Origin: Agrypnia vestita
Lineage: Eukaryota; Arthropoda; Insecta; Trichoptera; Phryganeidae
Direction: 5' to 3'
Assembly (NCBI GenBank): GCA_016648135.1
Contig: JADDOH010002088.1
Span: 62,001-126,000 of the forward strand
DNA length: 64,000 nt
Part shown: positions 42,862 to 53,333 of the stretch, piece by piece
Layout of the letters: every line of letters starts with the position of its first letter
Numbering within the stretch: position 1 is the stretch's first letter
Program-made: the position numbers and the translations under genes
Notes under the pieces: generated by a model
What the model was told of the DNA's origin: nothing
The model's input: only the letters and a program-made list of their open reading frames with translations
Database searches by the model: none

Positions 42862-43740
42862 TTATGTGTTGTTTCGTGACGTTGTGTATTTTACGAATGT
42901 ATATTTTGATAAATTTATTTGTACGTTAGTTTACATTTTTTGTTTTTTATCGTGTCGTATACCTTCTTAATAACTTGTTTAAGAAAAAACGAATTTGCAT
43001 AAAATTCCCTACAAATGAGATAATTTTTAGACTATGGGCAGTACCACAACGATTGGGACGCCCTCCTTTATTCTCCAGATAAGTTGGACGGACTATACTC
43101 AAGATGTCCAAAAGAAGATGAAAGGAGACTAGTGGGCCGCATTACACAACTAATTTAATGTTTTGTGGCTTTGTTCCCGCCTAAATGCGTACTGTCCAAC
43201 AGATTTTCGAAGTAGATTCGAGAATATGATGAAATGCGCCAGGAAGGTTCTTATTGACGAAATTAAATGTTATCTTACCTATTTAGTGTTTGCAAGCACA
43301 ATATGTTTTTATTTGATCTGTATTGTATTTCTTTAGTTTTTCTGTTTATAACCTTTTCTTTGTTTGCAGGTAATAAGAAAAGTGAATCCAAAAGATATGC
43401 AGAATAAATTCTACGTGGTTCAGTTAGATATTTTCAAAACCCAACTATCTAAAGAATCAGCAGGAAATTCACGAAGTTGTTTTGGAAAGGCACAATGCCA
43501 AAAGAGATCTGGCTTAATTTTATTACAAGTTGTATTTTTTATTAAAATATTCATTTTCCTGTTAATAGGTAGGTATATAAAATACAAGATAGGTGGGTAT
43601 ATAAAATACAATAAAATAAAAGAATTTCATACACCGAATATATTGTTTTATTACTATTACTCCGCGGACGTCCTCTGCTTCTGCTGCTTTCGACAAACAA
43701 TTTTCCTTGCCACCCTTTCTTTGCTCATCTGTTCCACATG

Positions 43741-43903
43741 ACCAAACCAGTGGCCATGTCACTGGCTCTGCATACTGAGAATTCCGGGTTCGATTCCCGG
43801 TGAGGTCGCAATACATCTTTCTGATTTCTTTAAATCTAGGTGTTCTTGTCGGACCGCAATTAAAATTGGGCCTTCAGGCCCATTGTAGCATTAAAAATTG
43901 CTG
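43741..43903 (+). mobile_element. tRNA-derived SINE, copy 2
   Basis: B box GGTTCGATTCC at 43787-43797 within TTCCGGGTTCGATTCCCGGT. The 3' body has AATTGGGCCTTCAGGCCCAT, related to copy 1 at 1558-1727. The A box is degenerate. Ends are approximate. Confidence 0.7.
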
Positions 43904-44591
43904 TACATATGGTTTGAGGGCATAGTCCGGTCTCCTACAGTATAGCAATTACCAAATCTGGTATCTAGTACCGTTTGTCGTAACTTGATATTTTCTTAGG
44001 ACATAATGACAAATATATTTCTGATTTTTATAGTGCTCTTCGGCTGACTAAAATGTGGTCTGTGGTCAGCCATTGCTCTGGTAATGGCTGACCCTATCCT
44101 CAGTCCAAGAAACAGTATTCCAGATGCATCACCTACGCACCTTTCATCGATATAAATGTAAAATTATCAAAACCCGAGTGAAATAGAAACCTTGAAAAAA
44201 AAATATTGTCGACAATGCCCTGCGGTAAAATTCATTTAGAGTTGCGGAAAAATCAATTTCTTCTGACAAAAAAGTATTGTTCGAGGTCTAAGTAAATTAC
44301 TTCTTCTGTTAAGGATATACTGTAGGATCAGTCGATCGTCAAAAAAGCCTGTGTCACCCTACATAATATTGTACATTTCGACACTTTGTATGTAAAATGT
44401 CGTAAAATTAATAAAAATATATTTTATTGACAGATGTCAATTACATTGCGCATGTGCGTCTCTGACCGAGAGTTTAATCTAAAATTTCCGCTCAGCATTC
44501 TCTGACAGATTTCGCTTAATCCGAGTTGAAACAACCCGTTTTTGAAAAAAGTACTAAAAATTACTTTGATCGAACTTGAAACAACCGGGCC

Positions 44592-44730
44592 TAAATATCA
44601 TTATTTGTACACTTTCTAACATCAATTTGATTATTGTGTATCGAATTCTTTTTAGTATTATTCTTTATGCTTTATTTTGGAGTATTGTTAACTTTTTAAA
44701 TTCTTCTTCATTAGCCAAAGATAAATAAAT
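44592..44730 (-). mobile_element. LINE-A, middle piece
   Basis: The minus strand reads LANEEEFKKLTILQNKA, then after one stop RIILKRIRYTIIKLMLESVQ. This is the segment that precedes the KFNLFLFIYKIINGH piece at 41055 in such reverse-transcriptase ORFs. Confidence 0.78.
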
Positions 44731-44739
44731 CACCAAGGC

Positions 44740-45440
44740 CAAAGATTTTCTGATTTTTTGTGATTTTTCTTTTTACGAAAAAACCATGAAAACATGCGTA
44801 TCTTATAAAAAAATATATATATATATATATTATTTTATCGTAATTGTCGTAATGCAGTGATTTTTTTTTATCGTTTAAGTAAAAAAAAATTGTGTTTTTC
44901 AATTCCGATAATGTTGCAAGCGCAACATTATCCGAAAAATAATAATTTATTTTTATTTGTTTATTAGAGACAATACTACTACTATTATTTGATGCTAACC
45001 ATGGATAACATAATAATTGCTAACCTAGTAATCTTTTTCTGTGTGGTATATTTTGTTGCACGGCACGGCACACGACGGGACATCGCACTCATAACACATA
45101 AATATGATACACTTTCACACACACACATATTTCAAATAAACGCAACAAAATTGCGTGTATTTTTATTAATAAATCACTGTTAGTATTCAATTGAATCATA
45201 AACCAAGAAAAACTGACAAATATCGCAAAACATATCGTATATATTTGTGTATACGTGTACAAATAAATCGAAAATTGAAAAAAATAAATTGTATTTCCCG
45301 CGCACTTTGTGCGTGACCTTGAATGACGGAATATTTGAATTCCGATTGCGCAACACGCGTTTGGGGCGCCATCTACAACGCGATTTTACGATTTTGACGG
45401 CAGAAAATCGGTTTTGGTTGATTGTTTCTCGGTGTAGATT
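44740..45440. other. AT-rich spacer in the transposon island
   Basis: It has a (TA)n run at 44813-44830 and no recognised protein. 45295-45380 is GC-richer (GCACACTTTGTGCGTGAC-like) and may be part of another element. Confidence 0.4.
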
Positions 45441-45455
45441 GGTTTCTCGGATGGT

Positions 45456-46470
45456 ATGTTAAAATTTATGGCGAGCTACCTCCAAAATAGGAACCAATAC
45501 GTCTCCTACGGTCTATTCGCGTCAGAGTGCTTCTATACCTTCTCGGGTGTCCCGCAAGGATCTAACCTGGGTCCATTGTTGTTCTCGATTTTTATCAATA
45601 ATATAAAAAATGTAATTTTAAACTCGCGCTTTCTGTTATTTGCGGATGACTTAAAGCTTTTCTTAAAGGTGTCAACTTTGGACGATTTTCATCTTCTCCA
45701 AACAGATATATCAAATATATGTGAATGGGGAAGACGAAATAAACTTTTGTTTAATGTTTCCAAGTGTTCGGTTACATCCTTCACTAGGGCCCAAAAAACT
45801 CTATTTTTTCGCTACAAAATGAACGACCAAAATCTGACAAGAACATCGAATGTTAAAGATCTAGGTGTTAGATTTTGTAAGCAGCCTGACATTTCACGAT
45901 CACATAGAGACGATCAGTGGTAATGCTCTGAGAATGTTAGGATTTGTTCTGCGTACTGCCAGGGTTTTCGAGAATACCCGCGTACTGAGAACTCTTTACA
46001 ACTCCTTGGTGCGGAGTAGACTCGAGAGTGGCTCGATGATCTGGGGGCCACATGAGAGCAAGTACTCTCTTATGGTGGAGAAAGTCCAAAAGAAGTTTCT
46101 GAGATATCTCTACATGAGAGAGTACGGGCATTATCCTTGGCTTTACCCAACCGAGTTTCTCCAGGGTATGCTTGGCTACAATAGTTTAGAGACTAGAAGG
46201 AATGTGTATTTGATTACACATTTTTATCGATTGCTGCGCGGTACGATCGACAATACTGAAATTATGCAGAGCATTGGTTTGTATGTTCCTGATAATTACC
46301 TTAGACATCGTCAGCATAGATTGTTTCACATTCCAATATACAGGACCAACCTGCCGATGGTTATGCCTGTTGGAAAAGCTACAGCTATGCTGAACAAAAT
46401 CGCTTTGGATATCGATATATTCCATGTGTCTGAGGGGGTTTTCCGAAGCAGGGTTCTCCTACACCTCTGA
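45456..46470 (+). pseudogene. LINE-B reverse transcriptase, frameshifted
   Basis: The first frame, 45456-45923, covers RT motifs including FADD. The second, 45865-46470, carries on after a frame change near 45870, where KDLGVRF should lead into VSSLTFHDHIE. The N-terminal half of the polymerase and the endonuclease are missing through 5' truncation. The conserved catalytic Asp pair is present. Not expected to be active. Confidence 0.88.
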
Positions 46471-46524
46471 CCAGATTGTACAGGTCACTTTTAATTAGTT
46501 AATAATAAATTGTTATTTTAATAT

Positions 46525-46600
46525 ACAATATGTATATGGGTGTGTATATATGTATGTATATGTATATGTGTATGTATGTATATATATGTGTATAAATTCA
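46525..46600 (+). repeat. (TATG)n-type microsatellite
   Basis: Alternating TATG/TATA/TGTG words in the LINE-B 3' UTR, distinct from the GAATT tail that follows. Confidence 0.8.
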
Positions 46601-46914
46601 TAATATGTATGCATTAAACATAAAGTTTGTAATGTACATATTATGTAATAAATAAAAATTGAATTGAATTGAATTGAAAAAACTTCTATTTTGATTGTTG
46701 ATTTAAAATATAATCCGTGATGTTTTTGAGTTGAAAATGGAACGACAGGTCACCACGGGATTTCTCTACTGGGAAAAAATCACGTTTTTCAAATCCGATA
46801 CGCGGCCGTCGAGAAATAATTAATTTTGTGCCTGTCGCATATATCCGACAGTGGCACTCTGGCCCCTGTCATTGTCTGTCGCACAGGTCCGACGTGGCCC
46901 CACGCTCATTAATA

Positions 46915-47268
46915 TACATATCTTCTGATTCTTCCCAAGAGTGAAATTCGTTTTGCTATTTTTTTGTTACATAATTAGTGTTCAATGAAAAGTTTAATTT
47001 ATTATCTATAATTATTCCTAAGTATTTTATATCAGTTGTTTCTTTGATTGCTTCCCCATCGATAATTATTGTTGGTGCATCTGGTATTCTCTTATTTCCT
47101 ATGTTCATTACTTTTGCTTTGTTGATATTTAATTTCAATTTATTTATTTTCAGCCATATTGATATTTGATTAAGGTCATGGTTTAGTTTGTTAATGATTT
47201 CTATGTAATTATCTCCTGAAATGTATATAAGTGCATCATCTGCAAATAGTCGAATTTTACAATCATGT
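46915..47268 (-). mobile_element. LINE-A, RT piece with FADD motif
   Basis: The minus strand reads IRLFADDALIYISGDNYIEI, INKLKLNINKAKVMNIG, DIKYLGIIIDNKLNF and, after a +1 shift at an A run, KIAKRISLLGRIRRYV. It is the polymerase end of the same type of LINE whose later parts are at 44730-44592 and 41055-40765. 2.2 kb of other sequence, including LINE-B, separates it from the next piece. Confidence 0.78.
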
Positions 47269-47839
47269 TACGAGAAATACATTAAATGAAATTAATTAAA
47301 AAGGCTTTGAAAAATATTAATAAATTTGCTCCTATACAACAAAGCAAAAAAGATTATGAAAGGTTATTTTAATTTTTAAACCTTCTTTTTCCCTCATGTT
47401 TAAGATAAAGGGGATCACAATACAAGAGTAGATCACTCAGTTAAGGGGGTATTCTAGTCTAGAAATTTCAAAAAACCAAAAATTTTTTTTTGTATATTTC
47501 GTAAGTTTAGACATTCAGAATTATGTCCTCAAAGGAATTTTTCAAAATTCCAAATATTTACCAAGATATAGCGATTTCGATGGCGCGGCATGTAACCGGA
47601 ACAAATCGAACAATATAGGGGGCGACTACCTGCGGATGGATTACCTCATAAAACCTTTCTTATATACTATACCTAAATAATGTAATGACTGAAGGTCATA
47701 TTAACGTATTTTTTTGAAATCTTTTCGTTCTACTATTTAGTTCAGGTTAGTATAGAGTCAATCTTTAAACATCGTTGACGTGCGCTCTCTGCGAATATTT
47801 TACAAATATTTTTAGTGAATATTATAGTTTTTGTGTAAA

Positions 47840-48115
47840 ATGGATAAAAAAGTTCAAAATACATATGGTGCTAAGCGTGCATATAGAAAGACGAAAAGAC
47901 AATTTAGAGGCAATCAGCATACTGTAGAAGAAATAAGTTTCACTAGTGCATCCGCAGCAAAATTGAAAAGATCGGGTGACAAAGAAGTTATAAGAGAAAA
48001 AAATTACGGCTATTGCATTTTAGAATTTTTATCTATTTTTACATCTCTTTCATTATTAATTCTGTGTTCTACATGTAAGCAAAATATAACATTTTCGTTA
48101 TATGTCAAAATATAA
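47840..48115 (+). pseudogene. N-terminal fragment of a Mutator/Kolobok-type transposase
   Basis: From ATG 47840 (MDKKVQNTYGAKRAYRKTKR); a basic start, then FTSASAAKLKRSGDKEV and YGYCILEFLSIFTSLSLLI followed by a Cys pair. This arrangement is typical of the N terminus of the large arthropod family annotated as Mutator-like transposase domain proteins. It stops at 48115, before the catalytic region. Confidence 0.6.
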
Positions 48116-48135
48116 AAATCGTTGAATTCTTTAAT

Positions 48136-48438
48136 ATGGACTTTTGCTCTGAAACACATAATGCAGGAACGCGGACCGTTGAAATTGCTATTTTTCTCGC
48201 TGTTAGTATTTTCAATGAAGGTTTTATAACCATTCTAAAAATACTAAACGTTATGGGAATCACGATTGGTCCAGAAGCCCATGCGGTCGCTGGAAAACGG
48301 GACAAAGTTCAGATCGAACGCTTTGAAATCCGAGCTTCGGATGCTTCAAATGCTGTTGGTATACAAGAAAGAACTTCAGAGAATGAACATTTTGAAGTGG
48401 CGAAAGGTCCATTGTATGAAGCAGGAATCGCCGATTAA
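48136..48438 (+). pseudogene. C-terminal fragment of the same transposase family
   Basis: Contains RTVEIAIFLAVSIFNEGF, MGITIGPEAH, GKRDKVQIERFEIRASDAS and a terminal KGPLYEAGIAD. This matches the family's C-terminal pattern (leiai.dAv..FN.Gf, then EGPLY..GIaD). The central catalytic part is absent, so the element has lost most of its transposase. Confidence 0.6.
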
Positions 48439-49025
48439 AAATATGCAGGTATACTGTACTGAAACTTTACTCAAAACTTTAAATGCGTTTTTCTAGAAAT
48501 GACATTTTTCAATCTGGCGGACATGATATCTCAAATTCTACTAAACCGATATATTAAAATTTTTGTGTGAACCATCTCTATACATACCTCTATAGCCCCT
48601 ACCAGATTTAAGTCGAAATTTTTATTTTTACTATTAAAAAAAAATTTAACTGTTAAAAAAAACTCGAAAAAATGTGTTTTTTTTTTCAAACGGCCGCCAT
48701 TTTACAAGAAAAAAATTGTTTTATTTCTCCGAGGTAGGGGCGATAGCGACATCATTACTTATTAAGAATCCGTTAGAATTTTTTGTTTCAGATGACCACA
48801 AGGGTTGGAAACATGTCCGCCAGGACATCCCTTTTTTTTGGACCCCCCACTTTACGAGTCGATAACTTTTTGAGTTTTGATTTATTTTTTTTATTTTTAA
48901 TGTATTCTTAAAATATAAATAAACGAATCATAAAAAATGTATAGCAAAACTATTATTCGTTTCTTTTTTACAAAGCTCTAAAAAACGCCCGAAATTCGTG
49001 CCTCTAGACTAGAATACCCCCTTAA

Positions 49026-50800
49026 GTAACATTGAGAGTGAGGTTTTCAATTTTAAAGAGTTAAATTAATTTGAACGCTTCAACAGGTCATGGGACGCAA
49101 TTAATGAAGAGAAGCACATGACAAAAACACTCACGCTAAAGTAAATCACATATAATTATTGTGACCTTACTGACAATCGAATCCGGAACTCTTTTTTTTG
49201 TGTAAACGTATCGTTTTTGCTTCTGGCTTTTTTTTTATTCACTGCATTAATTAATTATTTGTATTAATTAAAATTAAAGATTAAATAGCATGTCCCTCTC
49301 TCGATGTGAGAAGCCAATGGCATGCTCACTGAACTACTCGCACTTCTTCAGAAATAAATGTACCGTTTAATGTGAACTTCAGTTTCATCCTAAAGCGTCC
49401 AGACTCCTTTTCTTATATTGAAACATTGCTTCATAACAAAATTGTTAAATATGATGGCCAGATTTGAATATGGCCATCATATTTAACAATATGAATATGA
49501 AAATGGCCCGATTATTTGTAATAAATTGTCAAAATCAGTTGTTGTCATTCGAGTGAAATTGACAAAAGATCCGTCAGACATTCGAAGATCGCATAGAATA
49601 TCCATCCTTCTTTATCTTTGCAGTAAATAATTTCGCACCCACCACCTTTTTCTCGATAAACTTGTTAGAATAAATAGATGCACAGCACTAATCATCATAA
49701 CCTCATCGGGCGACATTTCCGCGACAAGTGATATATCAGTCCCGGTATGTACACGTCAAATGACCGCATCATTGTTCCCGAAACATGAGCGTAAATGTTG
49801 ATGCGATATTCCGCGCGGAACGTTGCGCTATTTGTCCCCTAGTGAATACATGGCTTTAGTAGCTATCCTTACGGTGGTTGATTGACGGCGCGGGTGAGTA
49901 CGAAACTGATGTGACTAGGATTATCATGTTGTAAGTCATGTAAAATCATGATGCAAGACTTTAGATCTTCCTTGTATCACGATTGCATTACGACCTCCCT
50001 AGAGCTGGAGTGCAAAATTATAAAACGTTTACTCTAAACTGTTGAATGATTATTTTCTATTTCTTTTGTCTACAGATAGTGCAGATGTCAAAATTATGAC
50101 CTCATATTCAATAATATTTTTGATTTTCTAAAACGGACAATCCACTTTATTCTTAAGATAGTAGTATAACGTAACAATTATGTCTTGATAGCCATCGTAT
50201 AATATTGCCGCTTCATCAGTCTTGACATTTCACGTAGAAACAAGACATCTACAAAAAAGCTATTTTCAGGAGAGCTGTTTGAAGTTTAGCTTTACATAAA
50301 AAATTAGCGTATTTGTCCGCTTTTACGTCATTTATCTCCGAAAAAGTAGATTTTTTAAGTTATATTTCTTTTGGCGCATTAAGGGTAAAATTTTTACCGG
50401 AACATGTAGCAGGAATGCGAGGCCACAAAATGCGCACCGTCCCATTAAACTGTCAAAAGTTCATTCACTTGAATTAGTCTTATAATAATGAAAATAAAAT
50501 AATACATTATCGACCATCTTGAATAAAGTACCAATCACGAAGACGCTCAATACAGTAATTTCACATTTTTTTTAATAGAAAAATCTTAAATTTTGTTTAG
50601 AAAATACGTTTATGAAAAAGATTTTTTTTAAATATGAATATAAACATTAAAAAATTATTTAAAAATCACGATTATGAACTCCCACCAAAACGCTTATTTT
50701 CACAAGTGACGTTAGGCATGATTTTTTATACATCTGACGTATAACACGTAACAGCAAATTCGCGTATGTAGACGTTCATTTTTTTTACGAAACAAGCTTA
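49026..50800. other. Intergenic sequence, only small repeats seen
   Basis: It includes a perfect 20-bp-stem hairpin (49441-49490) and a GC-richer stretch around 49690-49880 (TTCCGCGCGGAA-like words). No coding exon recognised. Confidence 0.5.
49441..49490. repeat. Perfect 20-bp inverted repeat
   Basis: ATTGTTAAATATGATGGCCA at 49441-49460 and its exact complement at 49471-49490, with a 10-nt loop. Confidence 0.95.
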
Positions 50801-50823
50801 CTTTTCTGTATAGTGTGTCCATA

Positions 50824-50917
50824 ATGTCAGGGAAAAAGTTTTGTAGATATTATATGGTACCTAAATATAGAAATTCATTTCTGAAAACTGAATCCAACAT
50901 TAAAGCATCAATTTTCG
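50824..50917 (+). pseudogene. Degenerate THAP-like N-terminal exon
   Basis: MSGKKFCRYYMVPKYRNS followed by a GTAAGT donor resembles the first exon of insect THAP-type proteins. Tyr occupies the positions where Cys ligands are expected, consistent with G-to-A decay. Tentative. Confidence 0.3.
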
Positions 50918-50976
50918 GTAAGTTATCGGATTTTCCTTGTGAAAATCTGTTCTCCATTATTTTGAATGTGTTCTTA

Positions 50977-51121
50977 GGGCCGGTTGTTTCAAGTTGGATT
51001 AAAGTAAGCGTTCTCTTAAAGCATAGATTTTTACGTTCTCCACCAATCAGACGATCCGTTTTCGTAAAAATCTATGCTTTTATCGACCGCTTACTTTGAT
51101 CGAACTTGAAACAACCGGGCC
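50977..51121. mobile_element. Harbinger-type MITE, copy 2 (145 bp)
   Basis: Begins GGGCCGGTTGTTTCAAGTTG and ends CTTGAAACAACCGGGCC. TTA at 50974-50976 and 51122-51124. Its ends match the outer ends of the 3.5-kb insertion at 41056-44591. Confidence 0.88.
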
Positions 51122-51695
51122 TTAGATAGTTATTTTATTAAAATATGTCATAAACAAGGCAAAATCTATATAAAAAACACCAGTAAAAACAAAGCGAACA
51201 CGAACGGTTACCATAGAAACAAAATAAATTATAATGACAAATCATAGATCACGTACGTTTATCTATAATTCTTGCCAACAATGTCACGACCGATCACAGA
51301 ATAAAGAAGATAAAGAACGCGCACTCATAAAGTCATGAATTCTATGATTTTAACAGTCGCCACCTAGCGGCCGTCACATACATTTAGCTTGATTTATTTA
51401 TATATTTATCTGTTTAAATTAATATTTATTCCTGAAAATGTAAAGGTTTTAAAATAAAATACGATAAATTTGAATTAAATATTTATTAACATCAAATCCG
51501 CCAATTCCATAATGAATATAATAAATTTTACAATAAAAAACATTTAGTATATGCTACATTAAAAAAATTTGATAAAGAAATTACTGAACAAATCAAAATA
51601 AAGGAAAACAATGACTTATTATTTAGTGATTATACCAAAATATAGTAGTGAATTGCAGAGTATGTTTCTTATCTATAACAAATCGTCGCTGTATA

Positions 51696-52239
51696 TACAG
51701 GGTTATTTGGAAAACATTAAAAACCTCGTAGGACTATATTCCTGCCTTGATTATGAGTCGAAAATGTACAAGCTATCATGACCTAATATCAATAGTTAAG
51801 GAGATATGCGACATCAAAGTTTGCATTTTTTTCAATATTTCTGACTTATTTATTGTAAAACGTTGGATTATCATTAAAGTAACTCATATCGATTACGAAT
51901 AATTCATACACTTTTTAATACAGGCCAAATAAAATGATAAAAACCCTGAAAAAATTCCAATTGGAATGTTTTCCGATTGGAATTCGAAGATTTTTATTTT
52001 TTTATTTGACTTGTATTAAAGGGAATAAATTTCTCATATTTGATATAAGTTACTGTAATGATAGTCCAACGTTTCACAAAAAATAAGTCAGAAATATTGA
52101 AAAAAAAAATGCAAACTTTGATGTTGCATATCTCCTTAACTATTAATATCAGGTCATAATAGCTTGAACATTTTCCACTCATAATTAAGGCAGGAATATA
52201 ATCCTGCGATGTTATTAATGTTTTCCAAATAAACCTGTA
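51696..52239. mobile_element. TA-flanked fold-back MITE, copy 1 (544 bp)
   Basis: Ends TACAGGGTTATTTGGAAAAC and complement. TA at 51694-51695 and 52240-52241. Arms of about 230 bp share AGGACTATATTCCTGCC and ATGAGTCGAAAATG. Copy 2 is at 56482-56929, with a partial copy at 26052. Confidence 0.9.
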
Positions 52240-52359
52240 TAATAAATCCTATGTGACGTTTAGTACATTCTGAGATAAGCGAATAAAAACTGTTTTAAAT
52301 AATAATTGCCCGGACTAGATTTATAAAAAATATTTAGAATATAGAATCAATAATAAAAT

Positions 52360-52537
52360 GATGGTTTAAACAATTTCCATTAATACTATCAAATAAATCA
52401 TTTATAAAAAGAACAAACTCCGATGTCTCCGAAGTCCCCTTGTTCCCACCTCAGATGCTCACACCAGCATGCATATTCAGAGATGCTGCTAGAGATCGGC
52501 TAAGAACCTGGGCTGCCATTTTCAACTTCATCTTCTT
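52360..52537 (-). pseudogene. P-element-like (THAP9-type) transposase fragment
   Basis: The minus strand reads KMKLKMAAQVLSRSLAASLN and, after a frame break near 52450, TSEFVLFINDLFDSING. These two blocks are characteristic of P-element/THAP9-like transposases. A dead fragment. Confidence 0.65.
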
Positions 52538-53111
52538 AATTTATCTGGGAAAATGAGAAAATCGGTTAGTTTTGTCAGTGAACTAAAAAAATTTCCATTT
52601 CTGCGCTGTACCCCGCTGTTAAAAAAATGACATTTTTGGTTAACATGTTGTTTCTAATATCCTTGAGTAAGTGTGGAGCATCAAAATGACAGACTATTTC
52701 CCTATCAAATAATTCAAACTGTACAATTTTGTTTTCTACATTCAGACGGGTATATTTCTCTAAATCCGAGACATGGATCTATACGATATTTGTTATTCTC
52801 TAGTGTTTAAAAAAGTGTGTAAAATACATATATTTACATGTGTTCCAAAACATTGTATGTGATGTAAATAATTACAATATTTTGGCAAGGGCCTTCGTTT
52901 AGAATAAAGATAAATATATTGTGAAGGAGATACAATATTTTAGCTCTTAAATATGTGCCCGGAGGAGTTAAAATGTATTGCAATAAGCATATATCTTTAT
53001 AACGGAAAGCTCAAGAGGTCCAATATTTTAACACATAATAGGTTATCTTTATTACAATTCAGTATTTAACTACACTTTTATATACCATTAGATGGCTTCT
53101 ATTTTTCATTT

Positions 53112-53260
53112 TTTAACGATTCACAAAAGATGGAAGTTTTTGCACATCCGTCATTGTTCTACGATCATGATTGTATGCTTGTATAATGTGCCTCCACTTG
53201 GCAGATTTTACAATACCTCGCTGTTCAAAAATGAATGTCATTTGTTCTGAACAGTTACAA
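53112..53260 (-). pseudogene. Second P-element-like transposase fragment
   Basis: The minus strand reads FEQRGIVKSAKWRHIIQAYN, then RRTMTDVQKLPSFVNR and a stop. In P-like transposases this W.HI..LY..D....LP segment lies shortly before the KMKL.AAQVLS block found at 52537, so both probably belong to one decayed element. Confidence 0.5.
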
Positions 53261-53333
53261 TATTATTATTCATTATTTCCGTGCTCCCCAATATACATGT
53301 TAAAAAATATATACCTCCAGAAAAAATATATAC

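Larger units (their letters stand above)
42023..43095. mobile_element. TA-flanked DNA element split by a LINE fragment
   Basis: Inverted ends TAGTCCGTCTAACTTATCTG (left) and the complement of AGATAAGTTGGACGGACTA (right), with TA at 42021-42022 and 43096-43097. About 740 bp of the interior is the inserted LINE-B fragment. No transposase recognised. Confidence 0.72.
41056..44591. mobile_element. Harbinger-ended 3.5-kb insertion in LINE-A
   Basis: Inverted ends GGCCCGGTTGTTTCAAGTTC (left) and its complement (right) match the 145-bp MITE ends. TAA duplicated at 41053-41055 and 44592-44594. It interrupts the LINE-A ORF. Much of its length is later insertions (hAT, TA-flanked element, LINE-B fragment, SINE). 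No Harbinger transposase was recognised, so it is probably non-autonomous. Confidence 0.85.
45440..46680 (+). mobile_element. LINE-B, 5'-truncated copy with RT motif
   Basis: Non-LTR retrotransposon 3' part. It contains FSGVPQGSNLGPLLFSIFIN, the catalytic FADDLKLF and a 200-residue C-terminal region. It ends in the AATAAA-rich 3' UTR and GAATT repeats at 46658-46679. The clade looks Jockey/CR1-like. Confidence 0.9.
47445..49021 (+). mobile_element. Kolobok-like element, internally deleted
   Basis: Inverted ends GGGGGTATTCTAGTCTAGA (left) and its complement (right). TTAA at 47441-47444 and 49022-49025. Ends beginning with G and TTAA duplications fit Kolobok; piggyBac ends start with C. It encodes two short ORFs that look like the two ends of one transposase. 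Confidence 0.82.
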
